Of a stretch of DNA of 64,000 nucleotides, positions 41,701-50,395 are shown in pieces. The DNA lies in NCBI GenBank assembly GCA_001247695.2, contig LGRX02035271.1, positions 45,865 to 109,864 on the forward strand, written 5' to 3'. The first letter of the stretch is position 1. The number at the start of each line of letters is the position of its first letter. The notes beneath the pieces were generated by a model. It was not told the origin of the DNA. It was given only the letters and a program-made list of their open reading frames with translations, and made no database searches. Made by a program: the position numbers and the translations under genes. The DNA comes from Cymbomonas tetramitiformis (lineage: Eukaryota > Chlorophyta > Pyramimonadophyceae > Pyramimonadales > Pyramimonadaceae).

Positions 41701-42046
41701 GAGCTCTACAGCACCCAGCAGCCCGGAGCGTTCCAGTGGCTTCGTTGCGCATGTCGACACTCGACCTCCAGGCCATCCTACAGCGCGCCCACAGAGTCCA
41801 ACTGAGAGTGCCGTACAGCAGCGTTCGCCACGAGCTGGTCAGCGCAGGAGGAGATCTCCGAGCCCCAGGGAAGGCGCTCATCGTCAGGACGAGGCTCGCG
41901 GTCGACGTGCCGGCACTGGCGCGTCGCGTGCTCCCCAGGGACGCCAAAGTTATGATGAAATCTGGGAGGAGAGGAGAAGGGAGAGCGCACTGGGGCCTTT
42001 TCAAGGGGGCACCGGGCCGGCTGCAGCCCGGCGCGCCCGTCACTGA
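35786..42046 (+). CDS. Retroelement Gag-protease polyprotein
   Basis: About 2,086 residues from the ATG at 35786; the frame is open from a GTG at 35663. The N-terminal third is Gag-like (LRGFIAALDKKFMMKGTQEK, then QLNTGKVLSDEELRTFIEDC), followed by a Cys/His cluster CLRCFGGGWHESDPEQC near residue 395. A retroviral-type aspartic protease active site, LLLDTGANCNIIP, lies near residue 833. The remaining 1,200 residues are Glu/Ser/Thr-rich with no domain I can name. I looked for a tyrosine recombinase (R...HxxR...Y) or DDE integrase (HHCC zinc finger) and did not find one. The protein is unusually long for a Gag ORF. Confidence 0.75.
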   Translation: MEYTDFARVNLGTLPNYTGTKEEDRPKFLREFADMCENFVRQHNANVRKRLRSGAGTLTEAQMKTLRETPPDFEYLWDIVPAWLAGENSQALSWWRENYERGGVVASNMDRVLKDTSEHGPLEGTIPCARPPFNEMNTGTTWVIARPVTNQDTQGEVSDEYLTDGTSLKGLTGRDGTRDTQYFYALRGFIAALDKKFMMKGTQEKVDLLTQKPQEVGQDGLTYMKMCQRREMQLNTGKVLSDEELRTFIEDCVDNLRIKVFQTRVKEQLRAQFPPPNRVTWKDLEAIVEVQDKLKGDAESWILTFLQEITRRCGCQYSTWEARQHGLDLKAIKNSIKKIESSEVAQSGEPENSKKVDTPPSKKMKKEVNVAERAKKASYNKMPPPAEGVRTNDKPKCLRCFGGGWHESDPEQCRSGYKHVKMPAGFHESRLGSSKWWDAENAALRMYNLKNRFKNSDWGILVTDWQQLSNDEKDKYRAKQSPEDKQKSATSNPEALKAEYQGMVAARKTASRAGSVKSQVLSEDEGSDEEPVAAHVAERETHTVDARAHHQGSAGVGVSSGPPTELLSAMAEEMGEEELSSALNTLGLGALPETLCKNAESELTAAPAVALGSTQRMRGFPVKTPEEYEADAQVPMAPAADEMQRKVQLMASVIKSLGAAFRKLAAGLVAEGRITAPRGVETLVELAENNQLPVPTASAADCQDISDEDDDCPGMESGDDSDEEEVPLDEMPEDMVEQPRKGRTTVHVTAAAATVQESYGVRDFSERGELHAGTMEAKAYELLKKKMLSGLTEEQLTAMAQVQPVCKLLNESLAQGMALMASGGLLMLYKALLLDTGANCNIIPIRTANRLGLTIFDAETGARVARCDGSPAEFTKYCYVDVVLAAGTPYMTLHRLHAFVTYTNDTTWDFLVGTGPLKNALKLTIDLYRGIATSEAAVSLGMKEKVALPLIELTPPVDARSKRNEDPRVCLATEIFDVDAMAARTLAPAFEDCVLPPREAVSLDTKGEDRLALAGERCAPAPCAFSRNHPELMDSLASWLEDMRLRRFNREEKERLEARCQSMVEAGFLRPSSMMQVELTGRVNWHAESSTYEPPAPGTSLTDQMLGMLQASSRSQREANVATRGEWSSAEEPDARGSSTPASLATTQSDPRYPDLTLEQEAASEADFKLASVQPWVGMAVNPWDYQDKESRWSQQRLYIDRTGYARLCTLCEEGDGGGVDAGFVRVKFSRCGEYKTILETELLWPDFTLVDQKVDKETKIPSETWTTRASGRKDNDQVPLPDCGAHREAGRYTMASVQEILNTHQTYPGVVTGKLMWDKVARQFCVLSEHTRAQWDLMERMVRHTMEGATSMTPMGKMTGEFQLPFYYEKDQRWQYQHLKYVQRVDIADLRARLKVRYDMEVAGVEDENAKVVPQLTLSDAADKVGKFYPVTDGEGGSGEVFSTNAAAVEYLHLGDNTRVMLGACKTEEQAHDALDTYGARRNPPVRTSKTLRTSRTVKGDEAGPSGSAPPPSSATLRLRHQTWPNGVFDPAMLEYHAAVFQGTYEPESPTRSENTAGEANWLDLGGISEFTALHGQTVFLIQYRCFMGKIEFQLGKPFAQRGKGVHTQRLSSQTLHQYSSSAGVGQRGEFLPLGGQSKGCTGGLLGTLQKHMEHLVDRTQLLEIARGHLSDGPRQDTLRVFKTRANARSKAVYYLFEDNRYYRERGPSNMAFTLEYLSSGTRKFDCCSWETWDKVAVMHREPLSAFTSSVGPALLAEARRAEVQVRLRNDFMRCLDPIEGEDAGSEEGDGSISGYSSDLAAVEGVSTHTGHTRTPSPQTEDEDSVEVISERLVGLSASLAQGQAEVAANHLTMAALSESIRARQDIIREYEERPRAARATARMSTLGPDCPGLDGRDGARATPTPALYSGRVLGGISTMGLECNMAQRPEHQSINDILRSPAHSVGTQQTEAVPPAAQEQDSVSYVPSTPSSTAPSSPERSSGFVAHVDTRPPGHPTARPQSPTESAVQQRSPRAGQRRRRSPSPREGAHRQDEARGRRAGTGASRAPQGRQSYDEIWEERRRESALGPFQGGTGPAAARRARH

Positions 42047-42177
42047 GAAGCAGCCCCGGCGAAAAGCCGGGCACGCAGCCCGCCAATGATAGGCGGGCGA
42101 AGCGCACTCAGGTGTGCTTCCTGCTCGTGGGGGTGTTCGTGCGCTTGCATTGGCCGCAGCTGCCTCATTTTGCAGTA

Positions 42178-44292
42178 ATGGCAGTATGGATGGCTATGGA
42201 GGTATTCAGATTTCTTGGTGAGGTCGTCGCCTGCTGGGCATTCCACGCTGAAGTGCCCTACAGAGCCATGGCACGCGCATTGTGGGCCGTGCGCGCAGCA
42301 CCACTCGAGCCATGGGCACATCAACAGGCGCCTCTGCGAGTGCTGTTGGAGCTGGCCAGGCACCTACTGCTGTTGACCAGGGGTGCCCTTGAGGTAGCTG
42401 GCCTCCACCACGCCCGGCGTGGGCTGTGGTACGTGCCATTGCTACGGTTCTGTCTCGCCATGCTCGCCATGCACTTCACGCACATGGTCGGCACTCTGGG
42501 GTGCGTCTTGACAGTTGGCACCCACATTGTCCACCATGGGTTACCATGCTCCAACTTGATTTACAATGGTGGCACGTTCGCCACGCTGGAGACTCATATA
42601 GGTCGCGCGCTGGCGGTCGCCCAGCGGATCTTGGCCGCAGGGCCGGCTACGCTGGCCGCTGTTCCTCGGCGCATGCAGAGGCCGCGCTTTGCCGCCCGAC
42701 TGCAGCGCCTGCAGTTCACGGCCGCTTGCTACCAAGTGGCGCACTGTGTCTATGTGATATCGGTCTTGGCGCTGGTGGTCTACGTGTCTGCGGGAGGAGG
42801 CCTGGGCCGTATGCAAGGGGGGTGGAAGATGTTGACTTGCATACTGACCCTTCACCCTCCAGTTAAACCAGTGGGTACCAGCAGAATTTTGAAACTTTTG
42901 CTGCTGCTAGCGGTGGCTGCTTGGGTGGCCGCTGTGGCCCCTGGGGAGTTTCAGGTCGTGCTGACGATGGGATCGTGCTCGGGCTCGCCGACCAGATCTG
43001 CCAGGACCGCCTGGGAAGACCAGAGGTCTTCGCGCCAATGGGACACCGGATGGGAGGCTATGGTGGCAGAGCAGGACGAGGTGCTTCCGCACACGGTGCT
43101 GGACACGTTACAGCCAGGGGGCACGACCAGGGTCACCAAGGATGAGGCCGCGTGGCTGGACACCGAGCTCAATGCCACCTTTGGAGGACATCCCGAGTTC
43201 ACCGAGGAGAATTGGGGAGAGATGCGCAACGTGGTAAAGAGGTGCAGCTACTGCTTCGCCAACAAGCCGCAGGACATCAAAGGCTACCATGGGGGCGCGG
43301 CACATGCGACCTTCGCCATCCCTTTCAAGGACGAGACCAAGGTGGCTTACCAACGACCGAGGAAATACAGCCCGGGAGAGCAGGAGATCATCGACCTGCA
43401 CTGCAAGGAACTGCTGGAATATGGCTTCATCGAGCCGGCTTCGCAGCACTGCAGACACGCCAGCAACGTGGTGGTTGCGGGGAAGAAGGATCACGACACT
43501 GGACAGTGGACCTCGACGAGATTCTGCGTCGACCTCCGGAATACGAACCGGTTGTCGCTGAAGGATAACACGTTGCCACATCGTCCAGAAGAGCTCTACC
43601 AGCGCGTGGCCAAGGCCAAGTTCAAGACTACCCTGGACGCGACCAAGGCGTTCCACCAGATTCCCATGACCACTGAGGAGGACAGGGACAAGACAGCGTT
43701 CTGGTGGGGCAACCAGCTTTATCGCTACACATCCATGCCGTTTGGAGCAGCTGGAGCGACTGCAGCCTTCATCAGGATCATGGACTACGAGCTACGCCAC
43801 GACCTGCAACACTGCACGGTGGCGTACGTCGATGACGTGTGCATATACTCAGACACCGCTGAGCAGCACATCAAGGATGTGGAAGCCGTGCTTCGCACTT
43901 TGGGGGATGCAGGGATACGTCTGCACTCGGGCAAGTCGACCTTCGGGTCAGCCACGGTGGACTTCTTGGGCTACCGCATCGGCTATAACACCATTGGCGC
44001 GCAGGACATCAAGTGCAAGGCCATCCAAGAGCTGCCCAAGCCCGAGGATAAAACTGGAGTACGCTCCATCCTTGGACTCATGAACTATTACAAAGGGCTG
44101 GTGGGGGAACCCATGGGACCCAACTACTCAGAGATGGCACGACCATTGAACGACTTGCTCAGAAAGGAAGTGTTGGATGTCAAGGAAGCTTGGGGGAAGG
44201 ATCAGGACCAGGCATTGCAAGCATTGAAGGATGCCCTATGTTCGGGGAGATGTTTGAAGCCCATTGATTACAGCAGAAGAGAGGAGATGTGA
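42178..44292 (+). CDS. Reverse transcriptase with multi-TM N-terminus
   Basis: About 704 residues from the ATG at 42178; the frame is open from 42112. The first ~260 residues contain four or more hydrophobic segments (for example FCLAMLAMHFTHMVGTLGCV, YVISVLALVVYVSAGG, LLLLLAVAAWVAAVAPG), which is unusual for a Pol protein. A Ty3-like RT follows: CVDLRNTN, KTTLDATKAFHQIPM, YTSMPFGAAGA, catalytic YVDDVCIYS (43824), and DFLGYRI. It ends in ALQALKDALCSG...KPIDYS just where RNase H should start. The RNase H and integrase domains are missing, implying an internal deletion near 44285 or supply in trans. Confidence 0.8.
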   Translation: MAVWMAMEVFRFLGEVVACWAFHAEVPYRAMARALWAVRAAPLEPWAHQQAPLRVLLELARHLLLLTRGALEVAGLHHARRGLWYVPLLRFCLAMLAMHFTHMVGTLGCVLTVGTHIVHHGLPCSNLIYNGGTFATLETHIGRALAVAQRILAAGPATLAAVPRRMQRPRFAARLQRLQFTAACYQVAHCVYVISVLALVVYVSAGGGLGRMQGGWKMLTCILTLHPPVKPVGTSRILKLLLLLAVAAWVAAVAPGEFQVVLTMGSCSGSPTRSARTAWEDQRSSRQWDTGWEAMVAEQDEVLPHTVLDTLQPGGTTRVTKDEAAWLDTELNATFGGHPEFTEENWGEMRNVVKRCSYCFANKPQDIKGYHGGAAHATFAIPFKDETKVAYQRPRKYSPGEQEIIDLHCKELLEYGFIEPASQHCRHASNVVVAGKKDHDTGQWTSTRFCVDLRNTNRLSLKDNTLPHRPEELYQRVAKAKFKTTLDATKAFHQIPMTTEEDRDKTAFWWGNQLYRYTSMPFGAAGATAAFIRIMDYELRHDLQHCTVAYVDDVCIYSDTAEQHIKDVEAVLRTLGDAGIRLHSGKSTFGSATVDFLGYRIGYNTIGAQDIKCKAIQELPKPEDKTGVRSILGLMNYYKGLVGEPMGPNYSEMARPLNDLLRKEVLDVKEAWGKDQDQALQALKDALCSGRCLKPIDYSRREEM

Positions 44293-44951
44293 CGCAACTG
44301 AGCAGAGCTCAGGTGAAGATTGCCAGTCAACTGGATTGGGGCTTAGAGTTGGTGATGACAGTTCCTCAGGAGGTCAGACGTTTGGCGCACGAGGTGACTT
44401 GGGAGAAGATCACACAGGTATGGGATCCTTGGGCTGGCACAGGTGTCATTGACAAGGTTATGTCGCTGGAATGGCCTCACCTGAAGGTTATGAACAATGA
44501 TTGGAATCCGCAGTTGAAGTGGCACGAAGCCCTTAATGCTTTACAACCGGGCAATTATCGAGCCTGGAAGGAGAAGTATGGGGTGTGTGACGCGGTGGTG
44601 ACTTCACCCTGGTTCGCAGTGCTGGATATTGCGTTGCCATTGGCGGTACTGGCCAGCCGAGTGGTGGCTTGTATTCATGTGCCATCGCACTACATGACAG
44701 ATATGACAGAAAGCAGGGCACAATACTTTCGTAAGCTGTGTCACGCTGGACGCTTACATGTGATCGGACATTTGGAGCATGGACCTATTGGCAGAAGATG
44801 CATGTGGGTCATGGTGTTTCGCAACCCTTTGACAAGAGCCAGGATGTTGCGAGGAGGAGAAGCTTCTGGAGTGGGTATGTTTACCTTCAGCATGGGCAAG
44901 TTCGCAATGGATGGCGTTACGACAGAAGATGCTGAGCAAGCTCTTGTCTAA
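44289..44951 (+). CDS. Retroelement-encoded methyltransferase-like protein
   Basis: About 220 codons, overlapping the RT stop by four bases in another frame. No ATG occurs before 44355, so it may be made by frameshift or reinitiation. Motif I is WDPWAGTGVI, which holds S-adenosylmethionine, and motif IV is VVTSPWF, similar to the NPPF/SPPY catalytic motif of amino-methyltransferases (N6-adenine or N4-cytosine). Their order and ~60-residue spacing fit a Dam-like fold. DIRS-type elements are known to carry Dam-like domains, and some algal LTR elements carry DNA methyltransferases. The role could be modification of element cDNA. Substrate is unproven. Confidence 0.65.
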   Translation: MTQLSRAQVKIASQLDWGLELVMTVPQEVRRLAHEVTWEKITQVWDPWAGTGVIDKVMSLEWPHLKVMNNDWNPQLKWHEALNALQPGNYRAWKEKYGVCDAVVTSPWFAVLDIALPLAVLASRVVACIHVPSHYMTDMTESRAQYFRKLCHAGRLHVIGHLEHGPIGRRCMWVMVFRNPLTRARMLRGGEASGVGMFTFSMGKFAMDGVTTEDAEQALV

Positions 44952-44986
44952 TGTCTGTGCTACCAGTGGCAGCTACAGATGGGGGA

Positions 44987-45209
44987 TGTTGAGAAAAAGA
45001 GCTTGCATAAGTTGTGAGAAAGATAAAGAGATATCAAAAATTTTGAGATTTTGTATAGTTACAGTAGCAAGCTAACTGTGCAGTCATATAAGGAAACATA
45101 TGCAAAGCCGAGCTAGTGTTGTGGAGGCACTGACAATAAGTAAGACTGTCTAGTAGTAGGGCTAGAGGGTTGTGCTTTGTGTGGACGCTTCGTGCATAAG
45201 TTCGCGACA
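44987..45209 (+). repeat. Split direct repeat B1
   Basis: About 223 bp from TGTTGAGAAAAAGAG to AGTTCGCGACA. Separated from A2 by GC; the junction GACAGCTGTC is a 10-bp palindrome. Confidence 0.85.
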
Positions 45210-45211
45210 GC

Positions 45212-45595
45212 TGTCACAAACCACGGCTTATCGTGTACCTCAGCCGGGTTGTGACACTTGCTGTAGCAGTCTCTGTGACGAACGTATGACACGCGCAGTA
45301 CGATACGCGCGAGGAGTTATGACAGTGACGAGATACGGAAATACGGATGGGTGTTACACTTGTTTGGAGATAGCGAGAATAAGTAGGGCGGCGTAGCAGG
45401 GTGAGCCAGACGCTCATTTTTGTTTTGCCTTCGTAACAGTGATTCCGAAAATAGCCAGGACTCGCTTAAGACCGCGAAAACAGCAGTGTTATGAGATAAT
45501 TTGTAAGATACAGTATTCTTCTGCTTATAAGGATATACATTTGTGGACTTGTCCTTGTGCGACTGCGTCAGAACTGTAATTAACAGTCTTTTTCA
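45212..45595 (+). repeat. Split direct repeat A2
   Basis: 384 bp, nearly identical to A1. Lies between B1 and B2. Confidence 0.88.
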
Positions 45596-45819
45596 TGTTG
45601 AGAAAAAGAGCTTGCATAAGTTGTGAGAAAAGATAAAGAGATATCAAAAATTTTGAGATTTTGTATAGTTACAGTAGCAAGCTAACTGTGCAGTCATATA
45701 AGGAAACATATGCAAAGCCGAGCTAGTGTTGTGGAGGCACTGACAATAAGTAAGACTGTCTAGTAGCAGGGCTAGAGGGTTGTGCTTTGTGTGGACGCTT
45801 CGTGCATAAGTTCGCGACA
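45596..45819 (+). repeat. Split direct repeat B2
   Basis: About 224 bp, nearly identical to B1 apart from one extra A and one or two substitutions. Its last base abuts the resumed primase-helicase frame. Confidence 0.85.
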
Positions 45820-48800
45820 CGACGCGTGCACCGCGGAAAAATTCAGTTTTCACATTCTGCTACGGAGATATCGGTTCGGTTCGTGGGACAACTTGCAGCA
45901 ATTCATCGGTCGATTGAAAATTGCGGTAAAAGAAGCCAAAGTGAAGACCGAACCGGTGTTCGGTGATCTGGACGTGACCGCTCCGCCAAACTTGCTCGAG
46001 CACGTGGACCTAGCGGTTTACGGCAAAACGCAAGCGCTGCGCACGATATACTCGTGCAAACCGGGGAAGGGAAACTGGTTGATACCGCGCTCGCGCGTGG
46101 GGGATAGCGAATTCATGAACGTCGAGGACAAGAGCACTCTTGATTTTTTGGTGACCGCGTTTCGACCGGACGATCAGGTGCTAGTGCCTAAGGCTCGAAA
46201 CTTATGTCCAATATCCAAACGGCAGAGGAAATACCTGAAAAGAACGCCCGTCGTCGGAAACGGCGCGACTGCGAGCGAGACGTCGAAGAAACCGTTGGGG
46301 ACTTTGCCGGGTTTACCGACGCTACGGGCGTACGTGTACAACGAGGAGGACGACGATGAAGAGGATATTCCACCTCTGCACGTGCGACAACGCATCGAAA
46401 AAGCCGTCATCACCATGATTCGCCGTAAGTTACCGGATGACGCCTCCACCATTGACCGATGGTACGGCACCGACATCATCGGTATGAAATCCGCACCGGG
46501 TGGTCGTCGATGTTACAGAATGCTGCCGCCTCCTAACGTGCCCGCGTGTGGACTACATCGTCAAAATTTTCTGATCTTATTGCATGACGGTCACGTACGC
46601 TACCATTGTTACTGCAACGACCCCGACCAAACCGGTGACAATAACCACCTGGGGTACTTGGACATGAACGCGATGTACGCGCCGAAGGACGCGCGCGGAG
46701 TCGGTGACGAGTACTTCACCATCCCGTCCACCGAACTCTACGACGCAGAGGAGATAGATGGCAAGCCTCGCACAAAGAAAATCGTATTCGAAGAGGGCGT
46801 TCGGGTTCTTGTTATGCGAGAAGAGATGGGTACGGGCAAGACGCGCCAAGCGATGCAGTTCATTCGCACTTACCATACTCCGCGGACGCAAGAATGGTTC
46901 GATGTTTGGTACAAAGACACCGTGCCAGATCTGCCCTACAAAATCGCCTCCAACGAGCAGGCCATTCAATCCCAGCTACCGTCGTATTACGGCGATCGGG
47001 TCCTCGTGATTTTCCATCGGCGATCATTGGGAAGGGCGATGTTCCAAGACAGTCTCAGTGCCATGACGTTCAATTACTACCTGGATGTCAACGAAACGTC
47101 GGAAATTGCCGACACGAATCGCCTCGCCATATGCGTGGACTCGCTCTGGCGAGTGAAGAGGACGGATTGGGATTTGGTTGTCGTCGACGAGATCAACTCC
47201 GTACTGCGCAACATTCGCGTGTGCAAATCAACCCCTTCCGGTGAAGGTGGAAAAATCGCGGTATGGTTGCGTCTGATGGACATTTTGCGAGATTCGGATC
47301 GCGTGATTCTGATGGACGCCATGGCGGATATCGAAGTGTCGCACACGTTGCACGCGGCGGGTGTCTCCAACGATGAGGTCGCGTGGAGAAACATGAAGCA
47401 GCTCCCGCTGTCTAACTTGACGTATCAGTTTGTGATCGGCTACAAAACCACAGACGACGACCATCGTTCGAATGCCACTATCACCGCGAATGACAAGGAC
47501 GAGACGACCGAAGAGGCATCTCACGGCGACGACGAAATCGAACAGACGTCCGATGACAACGATGCTGCCAACGACGACGACGACTCGGCGAACGCGGAAG
47601 AGAGTAGGAGGACCGCCACCGGCAGGACCAACGAGACGGGATACGAGGAGGTGTTACAACTATTGCAAGTCGGAAACAAGCTGTACATCCCAGCGTGCGA
47701 AAAGCGAGACATGCTCAAACTACATCGCTTATGCGAATCGCGTTTTCCCGACAAGTCATTCATCTGCATTCATGGCGATCTGAAACAAGAAGAGAAGGAC
47801 GATCTCATTAGCGGGGTGTGCCACGGAGAACGCCTACCCGACGCGCTTTTCGTGAGTCCCACGATGGTAGCCGGCAACTCCATCGACTACCCCCATTACG
47901 ACGTGTGCATATTGCGACTCAACGCGCGTACGATATGCTCCGAAGAAGTCATGCAGATCATACTGCGAGTGCGTCAGCTCAGAAAGCGATTGGTGACGTT
48001 CAATTGCGACGCTCGATTGCGCGATTGGGACGAAGAGGTGGAGTTCAAGTACCGTCGTCTGGGAAATAAAGGCACCGGAAGACCGTCGTTTTACACGCCG
48101 AACCATCCCAATTTCATCACCGCCAAATCCTTAAAAGCCGCGTGCGCTATGCTTTCCGCCGATCCGACAAAGTACACTTCGAACCACTATTACATGCAGA
48201 CCTCACGCGCCCCCTGCGATTGGTATCGTCTTTCCCGCGTACTCAAACCTCCCCTGGCCACCGATCTGGATGCATTTCGGAAGCTCACGAATCCCGCCAC
48301 GGTTCTCAACGAAACGAAAAAACGAATGGCGTCAGCGATCAGCGGTCCGGAAGACGAAAATGAGGAGCCCGCCACCGGCAATCCCGCCGACCGCTACGTG
48401 GACATCGAACGCGCATTACTGAACGAAGATCCCGTGCGGAGACATGCCATGTGGACGAACCCAAAGATCGTGCCGCTGGTGGAACTGCTCACCAAATTCG
48501 AGAAGGACGATATGAACATGGGCGTGCAAATGATTCCGGATCTCAAACGCCTTCTCAAAAAACAAGGTGCCGTCTGTATGTCCACACGCAGAGAGTACGT
48601 CTCCGAGAAGCAGTTGCCACTGTCCGCGGCAGTCTCCGAACATCGCAAAATCGATATCAAGGATACGGGGGAAGCAATTCGAGCTACGCCCACTCCGACT
48701 CCGACACGCATGAAAGAGCTCATCGCCAAGAACCGCGCGAGCGATATCACTCCGCAGGAGGAGTTGGAATTGACGAAGGGATACGCGGTGGCCACATACG

Positions 48801-49768
48801 GCGCCTTGCCATGCTTCGACGACTCGGAACCGGTCGAGGAGAGGGAGGAATCTCGAGCAGCACCCGACCGCGAGGACGACGGCGGTGAGAAGGAATCCGA
48901 GATCCAAGCCATTACCGATTCCGTTGACGATGTACATACCACGACAGCAGACCCCACCGAGCGATCCGCGTCTGAGGCGACGACGAAGACGATCAGCAGA
49001 TTCACGGATGAACGTACGCAGCGAATTTATCGCACGCTGTGCGCCATGAAGTCGCCCTCATTTGACTCGGCGGAAGACTACATCGACGACGAATTATTTC
49101 GTCAATCGTGTCGTATGACGCCAGACGAGTTTGTGAAGGATAGCCTCGTCAACCACCCCGCGGAGCGCCAATTGTTGGTGCGCTTGTTGCAAACACTGGG
49201 TTGGAGCGGACCGTTCGACACTCAGACTTACGACAGCATGCCCGACTTTAATACGCAGAGAGCGAAGGAATTGATCCTCGCTTGGTACGAGTTCAAACGA
49301 AAGAAGACAAAGGTCGGCGACGATAAACGCGTGCTGTGGCGCTCCGCGACTCAAATTCTGAGATTGAATTTGGGTGTTTTGCCATACGATTTCACCGAAA
49401 ATCAGTTTCGGGTTGGACGTCGTTGTCATTGTGCACTCAAACTCATGTACGCCGATTGGCCAGAACCGTCGTACGAGCGATATCTGTCGTTTCAGCGTTA
49501 TATTCGAGGTGAACCGGATGATGATGACAAAACCACGCCGATACAAGGCTTCACCGACTTTGCGCGCCCGAGACCCTCTACGGAATTCGGGTTGCCATCG
49601 TCAGCGCGTGACCAGAACGGCTCGGCGGCGTCATCCATCGCGGAAAACAACCAATATAACGGGCCTCGTTATGTCGCGGGAGCTTACCGCCCCGTAGGAC
49701 GAGCGCCGGAAGCAGATGTTCGCGGAGTCATGCCAATAGAACAATTTTTCAACGGGGGGTCCGCTTAG
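45820..49768 (+). pseudogene. Primase-helicase, remainder: AEP primase end plus UL9/OBP-like helicase
   Basis: Continues the gene begun at 34050; the frame is open without interruption for 1,316 codons. It first completes the AEP domain (EKFSFHILLRRY, VDLAVYGKTQALRTIYSCKP). An SF2 helicase of the herpesvirus origin-binding-protein (UL9) type follows: Walker A VLVMREEMGTGKTRQ (about 46808), LVIFHRRSLGRAM, Walker B DLVVVDEINSVLRNI (about 47177), SNLTY and a long acidic insert (about 47440-47620), then DALFVSPTMVAGNSIDY and QIILRVRQLRKR motifs. The C-terminal ~450 residues are uncharacterised and Lys/Glu-rich. Fusions of AEP primase with UL9-like helicase are known in giant viruses. The product would prime and unwind viral DNA, but this copy is split by the retroelement. 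Confidence 0.8.
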
Positions 49769-49931
49769 AACAATGTGCCATCGTGTAAATAAGGAGGATA
49801 CGTATAAATCCACTTAACTTGTCACGTATGTAAAAATATGTTACGGTCGTCGTTGCAAAATTCACCTTTCACACGAATCGCCGATTAAATGAACATGAAT
49901 CACGATTGTCGATAAATCTCGTGGGCCTATC

Positions 49932-50230
49932 GATCGGACGGTCACGAACAAATATCCGAGTTTTTGCGTGTTTGATCGGACGATCACGAATAAATATCCG
50001 AGGTTTTCGCGATGGACCAGGTACAGAATAGAAGGACTCTTAATATAACTTCTGGGCCTGGTAATGATCGGACGGCCACGAATAAAAATCGGAGCCTTTG
50101 CATGTTTGATCGGACGGTCACGATTGATCTATTCATATTTATATTCAAAAAATGTCGAGAGTTTGAGATATAAATTCGATGTCAAAAGAATCCGACGGTC
50201 GGGAGTGTCCCGTTGACGGTGACCGTCCGA
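49932..50230 (+). repeat. Iteron-like repeats, candidate origin
   Basis: GATCGGACGGTCACGA occurs, with few changes, at 49932, 49974, 50066 and 50108, that is, two pairs 42 bp apart, each pair preceded by GGGCCT. An inverted copy GTGACCGTCCGAT lies at about 50219. Each copy is followed by AATAAATATCCGAG-like AT-rich sequence. The array directly follows the UL9-like helicase gene. The rest of 49769-50395 carries only a 68-codon ORF (50179-50385), which I doubt because the promoter of the next gene lies inside it. Confidence 0.75.
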
Positions 50231-50341
50231 TTTTGCTCCTCGATCTGCATCGCACTGTCAACGAACGAGGCACGACCATTCACGATTCGACTCTGCGGTG
50301 GTTCGGCGAACAGAAAGGGTGCGAAGACGGACACGTATTCG

Positions 50342-50353
50342 ATATAAATACGC
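50342..50353 (+). promoter_or_regulatory. TATA box of the LRR gene
   Basis: ATATAAATACGC about 45-50 bp upstream of the ATG at 50396. Same core as the TATA box upstream of 12435. Confidence 0.5.
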
Positions 50354-50395
50354 GCATGCTCGATGCGCTCATGATGGTGCGGTGATCGTGCGACC

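Larger units (their letters stand above)
34533..45819 (+). mobile_element. Retroelement with split direct repeats (A1-ORFs-B1-A2-B2)
   Basis: An 11,287-bp insertion in the primase-helicase gene, flanked by CGAC (34529-34532 and 45820-45823). Repeat A is 384 bp at both 34533-34916 and 45212-45595. Repeat B is about 223 bp at 44987-45209 and 45596-45819. The order A1, ORFs, B1, A2, B2 is the split-direct-repeat layout known from PAT/Ngaro-type tyrosine-recombinase retrotransposons. A begins TGTCACAA and B ends CGCGACA, with B1-A2 joined by GC. ORFs on the plus strand: Gag-protease (35786), TM-reverse transcriptase (42178), methyltransferase (44289). The RT is Ty3-like, and no RNase H, integrase or tyrosine recombinase was recognised, so this copy may be internally deleted or a new type. 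Confidence 0.85.

Noticed and set aside
35786..42046. Tyrosine recombinase or DDE integrase hidden in the long Gag ORF
   Set aside because: No R...HxxR...Y series, HHCC finger or D-D35-E pattern could be recognised by eye.
50179..50385. 68-codon ORF upstream of the LRR gene
   Set aside because: The probable TATA box of the LRR gene and an inverted iteron lie inside it; no similarity noticed.
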